Source of the DNA: Adineta steineri
Lineage: Eukaryota; Rotifera; Eurotatoria; Adinetida; Adinetidae
DNA length: 64,000 bases
Assembly: GCA_905250115.1 (NCBI GenBank)
Contig: CAJNOI010000023.1
Coordinates: 626,662 to 690,661 of the forward strand
Direction of reading: 5' to 3'
Shown piece by piece: positions 10,783-25,700 of the stretch. Both the position numbers and the translations under genes were made by a program. How positions within the stretch are numbered: position 1 is the stretch's first letter; the number at the start of each line of letters is the position of its first letter. The notes under the pieces are model-generated. The model saw nothing but the letters and a program-made list of their open reading frames with translations, was not told where the DNA came from and did not search any database.

Positions 10783-13700
10783 TTAAATATGAGGCTTATC
10801 AATCGACAATAAAATAAGTTCCGAGGTATTATTTTTATCACTATTAATCACTGGAAGATAACTTGGAATGTTGTTTTCATTTGTATCTAATGTAATACTT
10901 GTCATAACAGGAATATCATTTGGAGAAATTTTATCCAGACAAATAATAACATCTTTTTTATTAGTATTCTTCGTTAAATGAATACCTGACATGGATAAAT
11001 TATTTTTTCTTTGTGATTTTTCATTATATTTTAACTAAATAGAGTTAAAATTAATAATTCTATTCATTTGATACAAAATAACTTACATGAAAGATGAGAT
11101 TTTCATTTTGTTGAAGACGCATAAGCTGAATGAATTGTTTTCGTCTACGAATAAATCTTAAATTAATATTATTCGATGTGTTTTTCGAAAGATTTCCTAA
11201 AGCTAAACCACAATTTGTTACAAAATCATTTATCGTCGAATTTGAATCATATAAAATCGATCGAATTGATGAATTTGTATTTGATGAAGGAATTTCAATA
11301 TTATCAAAAACTTCTACAAGATGTTCCATTTGTTTACATAAATTATTCTGTAATTTCTGCAATAAACGATATTCAATTAAAATAAATAAATCCATTATTG
11401 ATGAACTTGTTGAATCCAAACATTGATCAGAATCAATTGAACGAAGATATGTTAAATAATTACGAACAATTGGTTCAACAAGAATCATTTTATCGTCTTT
11501 TGTTGAATAAACTAATTCTGTTGGTAAAATCATACTATTGAATAAACATTGAAATGTTATGAAAAGTTTAGTTGTTGGTAATTGTAATGGATCTGGTAGA
11601 ATTTTAACTAGAGAAGATGGATCAGAACTCTAAATATGAATGAGAGTGAATAATAATATGAAAAGAATTTGATTATTTACTTGTTTAAGATACTGGATTA
11701 ATGTATGTTCATCTTCATTTTGAATAAAATTTGTATAATCAATCATATTGGTTTGATTTGTATCAAAACAATGTTTTAAATCAATAAAAAAATTATTTTC
11801 CGTAAAATTATTCGGAAAGATTTTTTTCGAAATCATATATGTATGTATATGAAGAATTGGTTCGATTTGTTTGTGTAATTTTTTAAAATTTTCAATCGAT
11901 GAAAGTTTTTGTTGAAGACGAAAATAAAGTGCTGATTGAGTCGAATCACTTAAATATACTTGTAAACATCGTTGGATTAACCAATCTGAAAAAATAAATA
12001 CTTTCTTTATAAAATATATTTTTAATTTCCTAACTTACGAGGTACTTTATTTTGATATAAAGGATCACAAATAAGCCAAATTTTTTTCTCATTTGATGTT
12101 AATAGAAAATCCTAAGTAAAAATTATTAATTTTTCAAATTTTTATTTGTTCGATGAATTTTACTTGAATTTGTTGAAGATCATCATTGAAAAGATCGATA
12201 TTTGTAATAATTAACCAACAATCTTTTTCACTTTCAACAAAACGATTTAAACGTTTTTTCTCAATGGATGATACAAGTCGAATAGATTGGTTCATTTCAT
12301 ATGCTAATCTTCGAATTTCATCAATTGGATCAATAAATGCTGATGAACCTAAAACAATACTATACATTTTTTTATTATTTCTAATAAATTAACATACTTA
12401 TCCAAACAAGAATTATATTATTTGTTGGATTAAGAATTTTACTACTTGTTAATTGATAAACATCATCAATGGATGAGAGAGATTTATCACGTAGAAGGCC
12501 ACCATAATGATATATTAAGAACGTATGAATAAGATCAGGAATTTTGTTAGGTAATAAAATAATAGAAAGAATAAAACGATCGATAATAGTTAATGTTGTT
12601 GATTTTTCATATGGAGATTTATTCATAAAATCAAGTTTATTTGTTGAAAATAAATATTCTTTCCATTCATATTCATAATCAATTAAATGTTGGGATAAAT
12701 TTGGATATTTTTTATTGATTTCATTTGAAAGACATAATGACCAAGAATATTTATTAATAAATAATGGTCGATTTTTATCATCAAGAAAATCTGGAATTAT
12801 TTGTTGATTGATCGGATTAAGTTTTTGAAGAATAAATTTAAATAAATAAATATTTTCAATATTATCTTGTGTAATTAATGCAAATATTGTAAGAAAATAT
12901 TCAAGTTGTTCATTCGACATACTTGATAGAAAATAAGAATAAATTGATTCAAAACAGCGAAGATATGTTTCTCTTGCTTGAATTTTATTAATCATATCTG
13001 AACTATAATTTGATGGATCTGTATTTGTTGTTATTTCAATTCGTCGCGGTAAATTATTTGTTAAAAGTTGTAAAAACCAATTCAATGAAATTTTTAATTC
13101 AATTATTGAATCTCGTAATAAAATATACAATTGTGCTAGTTGTCTTGCGATTTCTTTATATGCTTCACTTCCTGTTCGTGTACATAAAACATTATATTGA
13201 ATACGATATTCATTCAGACAAGATTCAATTGAAATGCGTTCTTCATTCGAATTATTTAATGCGGATAATAATTCAGTAGAATCAATTGTTAAATTTTCTT
13301 TTGTTTCAAGTAGATCAGTTAAATTTTCCTAGAAAAATAATATTTAGTTATGAAATTGATTGAGAAATAAAACATACACGTCGTTGATATTGTTCATTCA
13401 AACTTATTAATTGTCTTCGATGATTTGAACCGACTTGTTTTATAAAATCTTTTTGACATCTTAATTCAATCAAACGAAGCCAAAAATCACTTTCGAGTTT
13501 ATTTAAATTTAAACTCATATCAATTAAACGATTTTTTAATAAAAGATTATTCCATTCTAAAATAATTAGAGGAAAAATGTATTTCTTTTTTCTTTTTTGT
13601 AATACATACGATTATGATCGACTTGATAATAATTAAGAATAAGACGAAATGATGAATTAATAAATATATCTTGATCACCAAAACGATAGAGATTTGGAAA

Positions 13701-16700
13701 TGCTCTCAAGTATTGATCTCGTCTTGATGACCAATAAATAAATCGATACACAAATGGATTTAAATTTAATAAATCACATTCATTAATTATGACAATATTA
13801 CCTAAAATAATCAATCAATCAGTGTTTTATCTAGCGGGTGTACGGCACCCACTCAAAATTTCGATTCGCACACCCGAAAAAAACTCTGATAAAACAAGTA
13901 ACGCTCGTCCGAGGACTCGCTTTTTAATGTATAGCTTAATAAAAGTTGAATAGAGAATTAATTTCTTACCGAAAAACATAGCAGTTAATAATTCTTTATC
14001 AAAATCATCTGTTTGTTTTCCAGATAAATAAATAATATTATTTGTTGGTCTTTGATAGTCTTCAAGAGAGAATTCTGGTATTGTAATTGAATATTTACTT
14101 TTTTCATCATCATTTAATGTTACTTTTCCAACTGGTTTTGATATAAGTGTTCTAGACAAATAAACGATAAAATAAAATAAGATAAAATCTATTAAAAATA
14201 CGAACGATGTAGCTGCTCTAGATGCACTTGCTGATGATCCCCAAACAGATGATTTTTCTGTTAATTCAGTAACAGATGTTTTACTTGAATTAATACGTGA
14301 ATAAACTTGTGATTGATCTAGAGAATTTGTTCCACGACTTGTAGCTGATGAGTTATTACTTGCATTTTGTTTATATTCATAATATAATTCAATTTCTAAA
14401 TAAATATTTTCTATAAAATACAAAAACGAAATTTATCGTTTTATTCTCACCGTGATTTGCTCTTTCTCCATTAAGATCTTTTAAACTAATCAATAAATCA
14501 TTCCATAGTAATATATCATTTTCAGGATTATTTATAAATAAAACAAATGTTGTATCAAGTTGATTAGCTAATATAATTGCATTTAAAATTGAATTTTTAT
14601 CATGCATTGTTCTTGTTTCATGTTTTAACAAATAATCATTTAATTCTAAAAACAAAAATACTTCATTTATTTTTTAATAAATAAAATATCAAATATTCAA
14701 ACCTTTTTCATCAGTAATAATATCAAGAAGATTAAAATTGGATCGAATTGGTAATATACTTTGTAAAATATTTGTTTGCCAATTAATTAATAATTGTTGT
14801 CGTTGATCAATATTAAATTGTGATAAATAACAAAAATAAAGAGAGATTAGAAGTGCATCAGTAATAACAGTTTTTTTATTTAATTTTCCTTGTTGAAGTT
14901 GATCTTGCCAATGAGAAATATCATTAGCAATTAATTTCAACATAGATTGCGTTTGATCAATTACAGATCGTAAATTATTTAATCGTTTTTGTTTCGATTG
15001 TAAATCATTAAAATGTGCACGACGTTTTCTAATATATTCAGCTAATTCGTCTTTTAATTTTTCAGCATAAAGACGTTTTTCACCCAAAATTTGTTGACGC
15101 TAGAAAAATAAATAAAGAATAATTGATCAGAAATATGAAGATTCGAAAAATAGATATGGGTACGGGTGAAGTAAAACACAGGCACCCACACTCTCAAGTA
15201 TACCTTATTATAAAGTTCTTCATAAGCTTTAACTTGTTCACGTAATGTTTTTTGTGCTCGTGCCACTTTGGCATATTCATAAACAGCAAGAATCCATGCA
15301 CAAAGACTTGATGCTGCTTTCGAAGCAGTTTTAACAAATGATGGACGAAATGTATCAAAACTAACTATTTTTGTTAACATATCAAATACTTCATCGGATA
15401 CATTATCTTTATCATAAAAAATCAGATCGTCAAAAAAATCGTCTTTTGTCATTAAAATTTTCGCTTCGGACCATCTAAAAATATGTAAATAAGAAATTAA
15501 TTTTTTGTTTCGAAATCAAATACTCAGGTTTTCGATGAAACATAATACATATTGTATTCATAACAGCAAGTACCGGTTGTGGTGGTTGTCTAAATGTTCG
15601 AATTTCATCATAATCAGCTTTATTTAATTGTTTTAATGCATTTAAAGCATTTTCATATTGTGGATTAGCATTTGCAACAGCAGCTTCGACATCTTTACGA
15701 AGTCGTTCTAATGCAGTCAACATTTCATTTAATAATTTTTCTTCTTCACGACAATCATCTACAGCCTAATTAATTTCAAATATTAGTTTAATTTGATTTT
15801 CGCTCTTTAAAAGAAAATACTTACAAGAGAAAAATTTTTCTTTCTTATTTTAAGTTCATTATCTAATTCAGATAATATTTCTTGTAAAATATCAATTTCA
15901 TTTTGAAGTTCAACACATAATTCTTCATTCATTTGAATAACCTGTTTAGATTTATTCGTACGATTAAGCATTGATTCACAACGAGATAAACGAAACTAAC
16001 AAAAATATTTTTTTATTTAATATTGTTAAAAATAAGAAACTTACGGATTCTTTTTCATGAATAGTTTGATAGAATTTAAAGAAGATTTCAATTGTTTTTC
16101 GAATATTTTTTAAAGTAAATAATCGAAAATGTTCCATCGATAAATAGATTTCCGCCAAAGCTTGACAAGCTAAATCAAATGATGATGTTGGTTCCATTGT
16201 ATGTATAACATTCTAAAAAAATATTCAAGTTGCTCAACAATGAAAAATATCAATATGGAATTTCTCTGATAGGGAAACTCTAACTAACTCTGTTGATTCA
16301 ATAGAAGTAAAATTCTCGCATAACAAAAAAAGGCGAATATTTGGAGAAAAAATACATCTAATCTTCTTATGACTTACAACTTTTTTTGCCATCCAATACT
16401 TCGCAATAGATGTTATTTCTTCTTTTGTCCAATTATTATATTCATCTACATAACATGAAGATAATAAACCTTTATGTTGAAGATCTAATAAGTAAAAATA
16501 ATTAGATACTGAAAAATAAAAATAAAATAAATACGTCGATCATTTTCAAGTATAACTAAATGTAATCGTTTTCTAATTCTTCCATAGAATGTTCTTAAAA
16601 CTGAACTTGTTTTTGTTACTCGACGATTTGTTGGTAAACCAGGTGAAAGTGCAGCAGCAATACGAATAAGTTCTTCATTTGAATAAAGACCTGGATAAAT

Positions 16701-19700
16701 CCCTTCGCATGTAAATACATATAATTGTTTAATCATTTCTTCCGAAAGAAAATTTTCTCGTATAAGTACAACAATATTTTTTTGTTTTAATCCAGCTAAA
16801 AGACAAGATGATCGAAGACATTGTTTAACTGATTGATTTTCATCAATATTTGGTATATAACTATGTGCATCAAAAAATTGTTGTCCAGCTATATAAGCAG
16901 ATAATTGAACTAAATCTTGACGACCTAAACCAATATGATTAGTTCGAAGTAATGCATGACCATTTTGTGGTAAAGAAAATACACGAACAAGATTGGCTAT
17001 ATGACGACATGTACGAGGAAGAAATGCTAAATCCATATGTGTTAATTTGCCCATATGTGATTGACATGATTGAAGTGCTGTATTCATTTGAATATCATTT
17101 AATTCTTGATATTGATTTGTATTTAAATCTTTTTCACCCGTAAAATTTGTATGCATTGAAGGAATTTGTTTAGAAAAATATGTTGACATAGTTAATTTTT
17201 CAATTATAACTTCTGTATCAGGTATTTTTGATGGATCTTTTAATTTTGGTATACCAATTATTTTTCCAAATGAAATAATAGGTCCTTCTAATGGAGGTAT
17301 TGCTGCTCGTTCAATTGAAGAATTTAATTTAAATTTAACTTGTTTTTTTACAACTGTTGATGGATTTGTAATTGATGAGTTATCTGGAAAATTCTGATCT
17401 GTATCAAAACTATTATTTGGGGCAACATGAAATTCCAATTCTGTACAAAAATTTGCTATAATTGTTTTATAAAGGAATTCTTGAAATAGAATACGATCTA
17501 AACAAAAGAAAAAGATAATTATTAAAAAAATCTTCTAAAAATGTATACCATTCGTATTTGTTAATCGATCAAGTATGACTTGTGAAAGTTCATGACATAA
17601 TAATCGAATAATAATGGCAATTTGTTCTCCTTGTTTTTTTTTATTAAATCTTGGTGTTATTTTATTTAATTCTTTATTTGATTTTCCACCACCACCATTT
17701 CGTTTAGCTTTCGCTTCTAAAAGAAACATTCCATTAATAACAGCATCAGCATGATGTAAATTCCATTGAATTTTTTTGAAATTTTCTTTTAAAAACTCAA
17801 ATATTTCTTCTAATGTTAAAAGACATGCATGAGCTAATTCAACTGGATGATTTATTGCATCAACAGGAAATTCTTCTAACCAATCTTTAACTGTTATTGA
17901 ATAAATTGAACTAATCAACGTTGAAATTGGTTCTTGAATAATAATTGGAATGAAATGTCTTGAAAAACGTGATGAATACGAATAATATGATTGACCAGTT
18001 AAAACAATATTTAAACTTTGTTGTTTTGATGACGAATATTCATCGATTAATGAACGAATTAAATCTACATCATCATCTTTAACATCTTCAAACCAAAGTA
18101 CAAATTTTGTTCCTTGTGTTATTTTCCCAAGTGATAATAAAGGTAAATTATATTTATATAATTCATCACGTAATATTGATTTTCGTTCACCAGTTGAAAT
18201 GAGACGAACATGAGAAATATTCGTTAATAAATTTTTCATTAATGTTGTTTTACCTAAACCTTGTTCATAACTATAAATACCTATTGGATAATTGTATGTT
18301 ACAAGTATTGACATTAAACGCATGGCACCTTCAAATTCAGGTATACAATTATAAGTTATATCATGTGTTTTTAACCATAATTGAACAGGAATAAAACAAG
18401 CTGATGGTGTTGCAGCCATATCAGGATATAAATCAGTTAATTTACAATTTATTGAAGGAAAATTATAAGATTTTAAAAGTTCTCGAACAAATAAAGTAAC
18501 TTGTTGTTCATATCTAAATAAAAATTTAAATAGAATTTCAAAAATAGAAAAACGTGTTTTACTTTGGATGAATTGGATGAACATAAGCCCATATAAAACA
18601 ATAAGCAAATACATAATCAAGAGCATGATGATGATTTTGTACATCAATAACATGTTGTTCAATAAATGCTAAAAGAATTTTAATAAATGAATCTGTTAAA
18701 TTATTTATATATGATTGACAAATATGTTCTTTTTCGATATATTCTATATAAGGTTCAATAATATCATTGATAAAATCTTGTATTGATGATAATCTATTAG
18801 AAATACATTCAAAGAATTATTTAGAAGAAAAAAATAAGAAATTAATTATTTACGTTGAATCTCTAAAATGAAGTTTTAGTTCAAGATTCGTTACAGCTGA
18901 TTGAATTAATTTCGTTCGAGATTGAAATTTATTAAGATTTAATGTATAACTTTGATCAAATATGGAATTTTTATGAGAAAAATCATTTGGTAAACTATCA
19001 CATTCAATGATGAATTTTATCGAACCTTTTGTAAAAGAAAATCGAATAATATATTTTTTAAATTATTTTTCTTCTTACCATTTTGACGCGATACAGAAGA
19101 AAGAAGTTCTTTATATAAATATTGAATTTTTTCACATGTTAACCAATTTGTATGAGAATCAATATCAAAAATAATCCAATATTCTTCTGAATTCTAAATG
19201 AATAAATATTTTCTTATTGATAAAAAATTCAAAAAATAATTCTATACTGTATCATTTGCATGTGTTATTGTATAATATTGTTTCCATTGTTCAATAAAAC
19301 TATTCTTTGTTTGATAAAACTATTAAATAGACAAATTCGTTTATTGATCCAGTTGAATAGAATTAATTCTTACTTGATCTTCATCGAATGAATTTGGAAA
19401 TATTGTATATGGTACAATTGTTTTCTGTTGTTCATTTGAATTAGTCTTAAGAATTGTTTAGATTAATCTATTAAATAATATTATGTAACTTACATTAGTC
19501 AAACTCATTTGTTTATTCATTGTTCGTTCAACAAGACGAATTAAACTTGATTTAGCTGAACCACATTGTCCAATAATAAATATAAAATCATTTCGTTTAA
19601 CTGCATTCATTAAACGAGATGCCTAAAGAATAAAAAAACGGATATTTTATTTTATGATAAAAGATAATTTCTAAATACATTATTAAATATATCATCATCA

Positions 19701-22700
19701 TCAAAAGTAATTTTATTATCATATGCTTCTTGTTTTAAATTATCAACAAAACAGAATTCATTATCATTTTCATTGACTTCATTGGAATTTTCATTAAAAA
19801 ATTTCTCAATTATTTTCTGTATATTTGAATCATATAAATGATGTTGTTTAAATATAGTAATAATTGCTTGTTTTATATTCATATTTATCGATTGTTCAAT
19901 TATTGATCGAAGAAGTATATATGGAGAATAAAAACATTTCATTTCATCAAACTGGATTAAAAAAAACAATTTTATTTTGTTAAAAATAAGAAAATTTTGT
20001 GTAAAACTTACAATTAATTGTGAACATTCAAGAAAATCAACGAGATTTTGTGCTGTTTTAGAACAATTTTCATATTCTTCGATTGTAAATAATCGATTTA
20101 TATATAATAATGATTGAGCAAGAATTTTAAAATCAGGACGTGATATTGAAATTGTTCGACATTCAAACTGAAGAGGAAAGATTTTATTTTAATTAATATA
20201 CTTAAAAAAGAACAAGATTTACTTTAATAGTTGATGATAAAGGTTGATAATAATCATCAAATGTAGCAAATACTCCATATGTTAATGGATATTGAAGTAT
20301 TTCTTGATTAGTATCGATGATAAAAGTATAATCATCATCGATTTTCTTAATCATTGGATATTCATTTGAATAGATTTTATCCTACAAAGAAATTTAAACT
20401 ATAACAATCACTTTTTTTCTTTCAAAATACTTGAGAAATTTGCAATGACGATGGTGATGAATTAACTAAATCTGATTGAGATTTTGATCGTTTAAGTGAT
20501 TGATAAGAATTATTGAATAATGTTTGACGTTCTTCTAATTGCATACGAATATAACGCATAGCAATTGCCAATGAAGATAAACAATCTAAAGATTTGAAAA
20601 GATTATTTTGTTTTAAAACGAAATAGATCATTATTTCTTTGGAAATAGCAATTGAGTACAAGTTGTCGAAAAGCTGAATTATCAAATAGCCAGACAGAAT
20701 AGATATACGTTTATTTAATATTTTTTCATCGCTACATTAAAGATTTAATACTTCAGTTTTGCTGATAAAGAGCGATTTCGAATCTTCGCCAATAAAACTC
20801 TCCTATTGCCGACGTTCCGGATAGACATCTCTCATTATTTAGTCATGATTAGAATATTTAATAAAACTATGCAGTCGCTCGAGTTAAATCTGAAATATTT
20901 GTTACCTGTTGAAAGTCGATGAATATCTTTGAATAAACACCAATTATTTGATGTAATTAAACCTTGATGAAAATTTTTTATTTGTTCAACTTCGGTTACT
21001 GAATTACATGATAAACTAACAAAATTTGTTCCACATAACTAAACAACATATATTCTTTTCATTCAAGATTCATTTTATAAAAGAATACGAATTACAAACC
21101 TGTGCTAATGTATGAATACTTGATGATCGTCCATATTGTGGTGGTGCATGAACAACTCCAATTCGATATGTACAAATTGCTTGAGTTAATTGAAATAATG
21201 TTTTTTCCATTAATGGTGAAATAATAAATGTGGATGATGGTTCTAAATAAAATTCATTTGAATAAAAAATTCATTTAATAAAATAAATCTTTTACCCATA
21301 TATTCAAAATTGTAATAAATTCGATTAGAAAATTGTAGAAAATTAATTTTCTTATGTGTTCGAGCATTTAGATTGATTTCATATTTAATTAAAGATAACC
21401 ATTCATAACTATTTAATGTTAAGTTATCTTCGAGATCAATTAATTCTTAAAAAAAGAAATAAAAGAAATTTCGAAAAGAAATTCGATTTTACTTGTTAAA
21501 ACATCTCGAAAATATAATTGTTGAATAATTAAAGAATTTCGTTGCTTATTTTTATTTTGAATTAATTGATTTATTTTCTCTTCAATTTGTAATCTAAATT
21601 TTATTAAAATAAATTTTTTTCTAGAAGAAAAAAGAAAAGAACAAACTTGATTTTTCGAATAAATAATTTTGATTTTTTCTCGATTTGTTTCTCAAGTATT
21701 GTATTAAATAAAATATGTTCAACAATTGAAGTAACTTGTAATGGGTATTCATTCTCATTAAAATTATTTGTTGTTTGTTCACAAAATATATTATCTAATT
21801 GTTCATTAATTTTTTTATCCAATAAATGAAAAATATATTTTCTTAATGAATGTTTCATTGAATTTTCCAACGATCTAAACCATTTTGTTAAACTTTGACT
21901 ACTAATTATATGCGTATTTAATCCAGTAGTATCGACTGATGGTAAAGATAATTTTAATTTTGATATTAATGATAATTCTTCATTATTTATATTTGATATT
22001 GACACACCTTCCAATCGATAAGCTAAGAAAAAAAACAAATTTTTTTATACCATCTATTCATAGGGTGGGCGGATGTGAGTGATGGTGAGGGTGGATGTTA
22101 TACTCAACCTAATTCTACACCCACACCCTCAAAAAGAATTAGGAATAGGAAAAAGTGACTTTTGTCATTATAGAATGTAAATCAAATAAATTGTTTACCA
22201 TAAATATCAATAGCAGCTGAATTAATTGCTTGATTTGTTGATGCTCCAATTGATTGTTCTGGTAAATGAAATTGAATATTATGAATACCTTGAAATAATT
22301 GTCTGACATATGGAATATAATATCTTGGATCAAGACCAAATGAAATTAAAGTAATAAGTTCATGATTTGTTAAAAAGTAAAATCGATTAAATTTTGATCG
22401 ATATTGTTCATTTAAATAAAATTCAAATTCTTTTATTAATTCATCCTTAAAAATATAAAAGAAAAATAAGTTATTCAAAAGATAAATTTAAACTTACGAA
22501 AATTTGTAGCCAGTTTTGAAAATATTTTTGATTCATTTCAACTTTAACTAAACCAGCAACAGATGGATTTTGAAATGCAAATTTTTGAAAAGTCTAATAA
22601 ATAAATGAAATCAAAATTGATTTTAAAAGAAAAGTAAAGTTTTTGTTCTTACTCGAAAACTTTCGTCAACATTTATAAATTTTTGGTAAAAATCTTTTAA

Positions 22701-25700
22701 ATATGTTTGATCATCATTTGTTATATTTAAATTAAGTAAAGCACTTCTTAAAAACATCCATTTATTTTGTATTTCATACCATGTTTGTGTTATATATTTA
22801 ATATCATCAAATAATATATAATATTGTTGAAATTGTTCACGACAATTATCCATATCAATATGAAATGGTTCATTTGTATGTAATAATAATGAACGATCTT
22901 CAATTAAACGAAGAAGTTCTTGAGAATTCAGCATAATATAAGCTTCATCATCATGTCCAATTGATGTTTCTTTAGCTGAAACTGTTTCGGGTGAATTTTC
23001 TTGATTCATTGATGTACGTGAACGTAAATCACGATATCGATTTAGACGTTGACGATAAGAAGATGTTAAACGCTTTTGAACTAAATAAATATCGAGATTA
23101 AACTACAGTTCAAATTTTTAATATCGATTGACTCTGTTATTGATTAGTGTTCATTTTAAAAAGTCTTACCTGAGTTTGTTTTATGAGCAGATCCATATTT
23201 AATCATTCGATAATAAAGTTCATTTAACCATGTTTGCATTTGTGATAATTTTTCTTTAAGTTTTTGTTCTTTTGTTGCATGTTTATGTATTTGCATGAAA
23301 ACATCATAATTTTCAATACGAAGAATATTTAAATCAATTAAATCTTGTATACGATAATTAAATTGTGGATCATAATCATGACCATTTGCACGAAAAAGAA
23401 GTCTCCATTGTTCTCCCTTTTTAAAACAAAATATTCAACTATTTATTTTATTATTTAAAAATATAACATACAGTCATAGCATCACTTAATAATTTTTCAA
23501 GTAATTCAATATTTTGTTCAAAATTTGTAAGCATTTCTATCCAATAACAAACAATTGGATCATCCGACGAGATTTTTTCTTTAAAATCTTCAGCTATTTT
23601 TAACCAACATTCAAGTTTTTCGCGTGCTCGAGGAATATTAAACTAAAATTAAATTATTTACATAAAGGTCATTCAAAAGTTCACTTTATCTATTCATAGA
23701 AATAACGTTCTACATCAAATATACGAAACAATTATCATGTTTAGGATGTGTGGGTGTGGGTATGGGCGTGGATGAAAATGAAGTAGCTTTACCTACGCCC
23801 GCTCACCCACGCACTCACTCATCCACACCCTTTCTTTTTGAAATTGGCAGCACTTCGAATATATCGTTTATGAAGATTAGTAGAATGTTATTTATATGAA
23901 TAGATATAGTTGTCGGTTTGTGAATTTTTTGAATGAAATAAAAATAAATACTTTTTTAAGAAATGTATTTTTCCATTCTTTAATTGAAGTTGATGTTATT
24001 TCAACATATTTCCATAAATCTTTTCTATATTCAATTTCCATAGACCAACAATTAACATCATCCATATCATTCATATCGATTTGATCTGTATCTAAAGGAT
24101 TTAAACTATTTGCCGCTAATAGTATTCTCCAATCTGCATATTTTTTTAATTGTTTTGCAAGATTTTCAAATTGAATAGAATTCTAAAAATATTTAAAATT
24201 TTTTTTCATTAGAGAAATTCGGTTTTTTCAAACTTTTTTTAATTGTTTAATCATTTGTAATGGATCTTGTGTTGGATCAAGAAAATTTCCACTTGTTGAT
24301 TCGTCATGTAATATGTCACATTCATGTAATAATTTCTAATAAAAATAATATTTTTAAAAAAACATATTCATTTCCAAAAAAATTAATTTAATTACGTCAA
24401 AGATTTCACGTAAATTTTCTTTAACAATTAAAATTTCTTGTACAATAAAATTTGCACCATCAGATAATTTTTCTTGAAATATTTTCCATATTTCAATTAA
24501 TTGTTTATGAACGGGTTCCTCATCATTATCTTGACGTAAATGACCAAAATGTGTAGATACAATCTAAAAGAAAATTTTGATTCGTTTTTTTTTTTTAAAA
24601 TATAAAAAGAAATTTTACTTCATAAAGAGTTGTAAGATAATCAATATCTTGTTGATAGGATGATAATTCTGTTTTATGTGAAGTTAAAAAACTAACATAT
24701 TGAGAAAAATCTTCAAGAGCTTTAGGTCGTTGATCAAATACCTTGAAGAAAAATATTCAATCGTTTTGTTAAAACATCAAATTAATTATAACTAACTTCA
24801 CAAGCATGTTGAAATTTCTTAATAAATCTATCTATATTTGAAAAAGCATAATCATAAAGATATTTTCCAAGATCTAAATTAATTTTATGAATTGCTTTAT
24901 AAAGATTTTCAGTTATCACAGAACAATTCATTTGAATAACATAAGGAGATATTGATGTTGAAAATGTTAATTCAAATGTTCGAGTTTTATCAATCCAAAC
25001 ACGAAGAAGTTTTAATTGTTCCTTTTTTAGAAATAAGAAGAATATTTTAAAATAAAAAAAAAAGAAATTTTAAACAAACTTCAATAGGAAATATTTGTTT
25101 TCCTTCTGATAATTGTTTCATTTGATTTGGTGTCCATTGTAAACAGAATGTTTTTATTTCACATAACCATTCATTTGATTCACAATATGAATCTAATTCA
25201 TCGAATGATAAATTAACTTGTGATAAAATATTCTTTATTTCATCTTCATATTTTGTACTAAAATTAAATAAAAATCAATTCATTCTTATATTTCATTTGT
25301 TTTCAGATAGTCACTATAGAAAGACAAAGATGATGATGCCACCTAAGAGTACCGTACTTACTTGTATACGTGAAAGAATAATTTAGGAAAATATAGCATG
25401 GTGGATTCATGTGGAAAAGACAAACAAGAAAATAGAGGAATAATCATGCAAATCGTATTAGAAATAGACATCTATCCTGAAAAGGTTAATTAAATAATAT
25501 GAACTTACTCTTTTGTGAATATAAGCTCGAATGGTAAAATCTCATTTCGTGTTGTACTACCAAAAAATCCATGACCTTTGATTAACAGATCATTTGATTC
25601 ATTCGTCGAAACTATTTAAATGAAATAGAAAAAAAATACATTTTAGATCAAATACAATAGTTTATTTCTTGTATAAGATCAATCATTTTACTATAGAGCG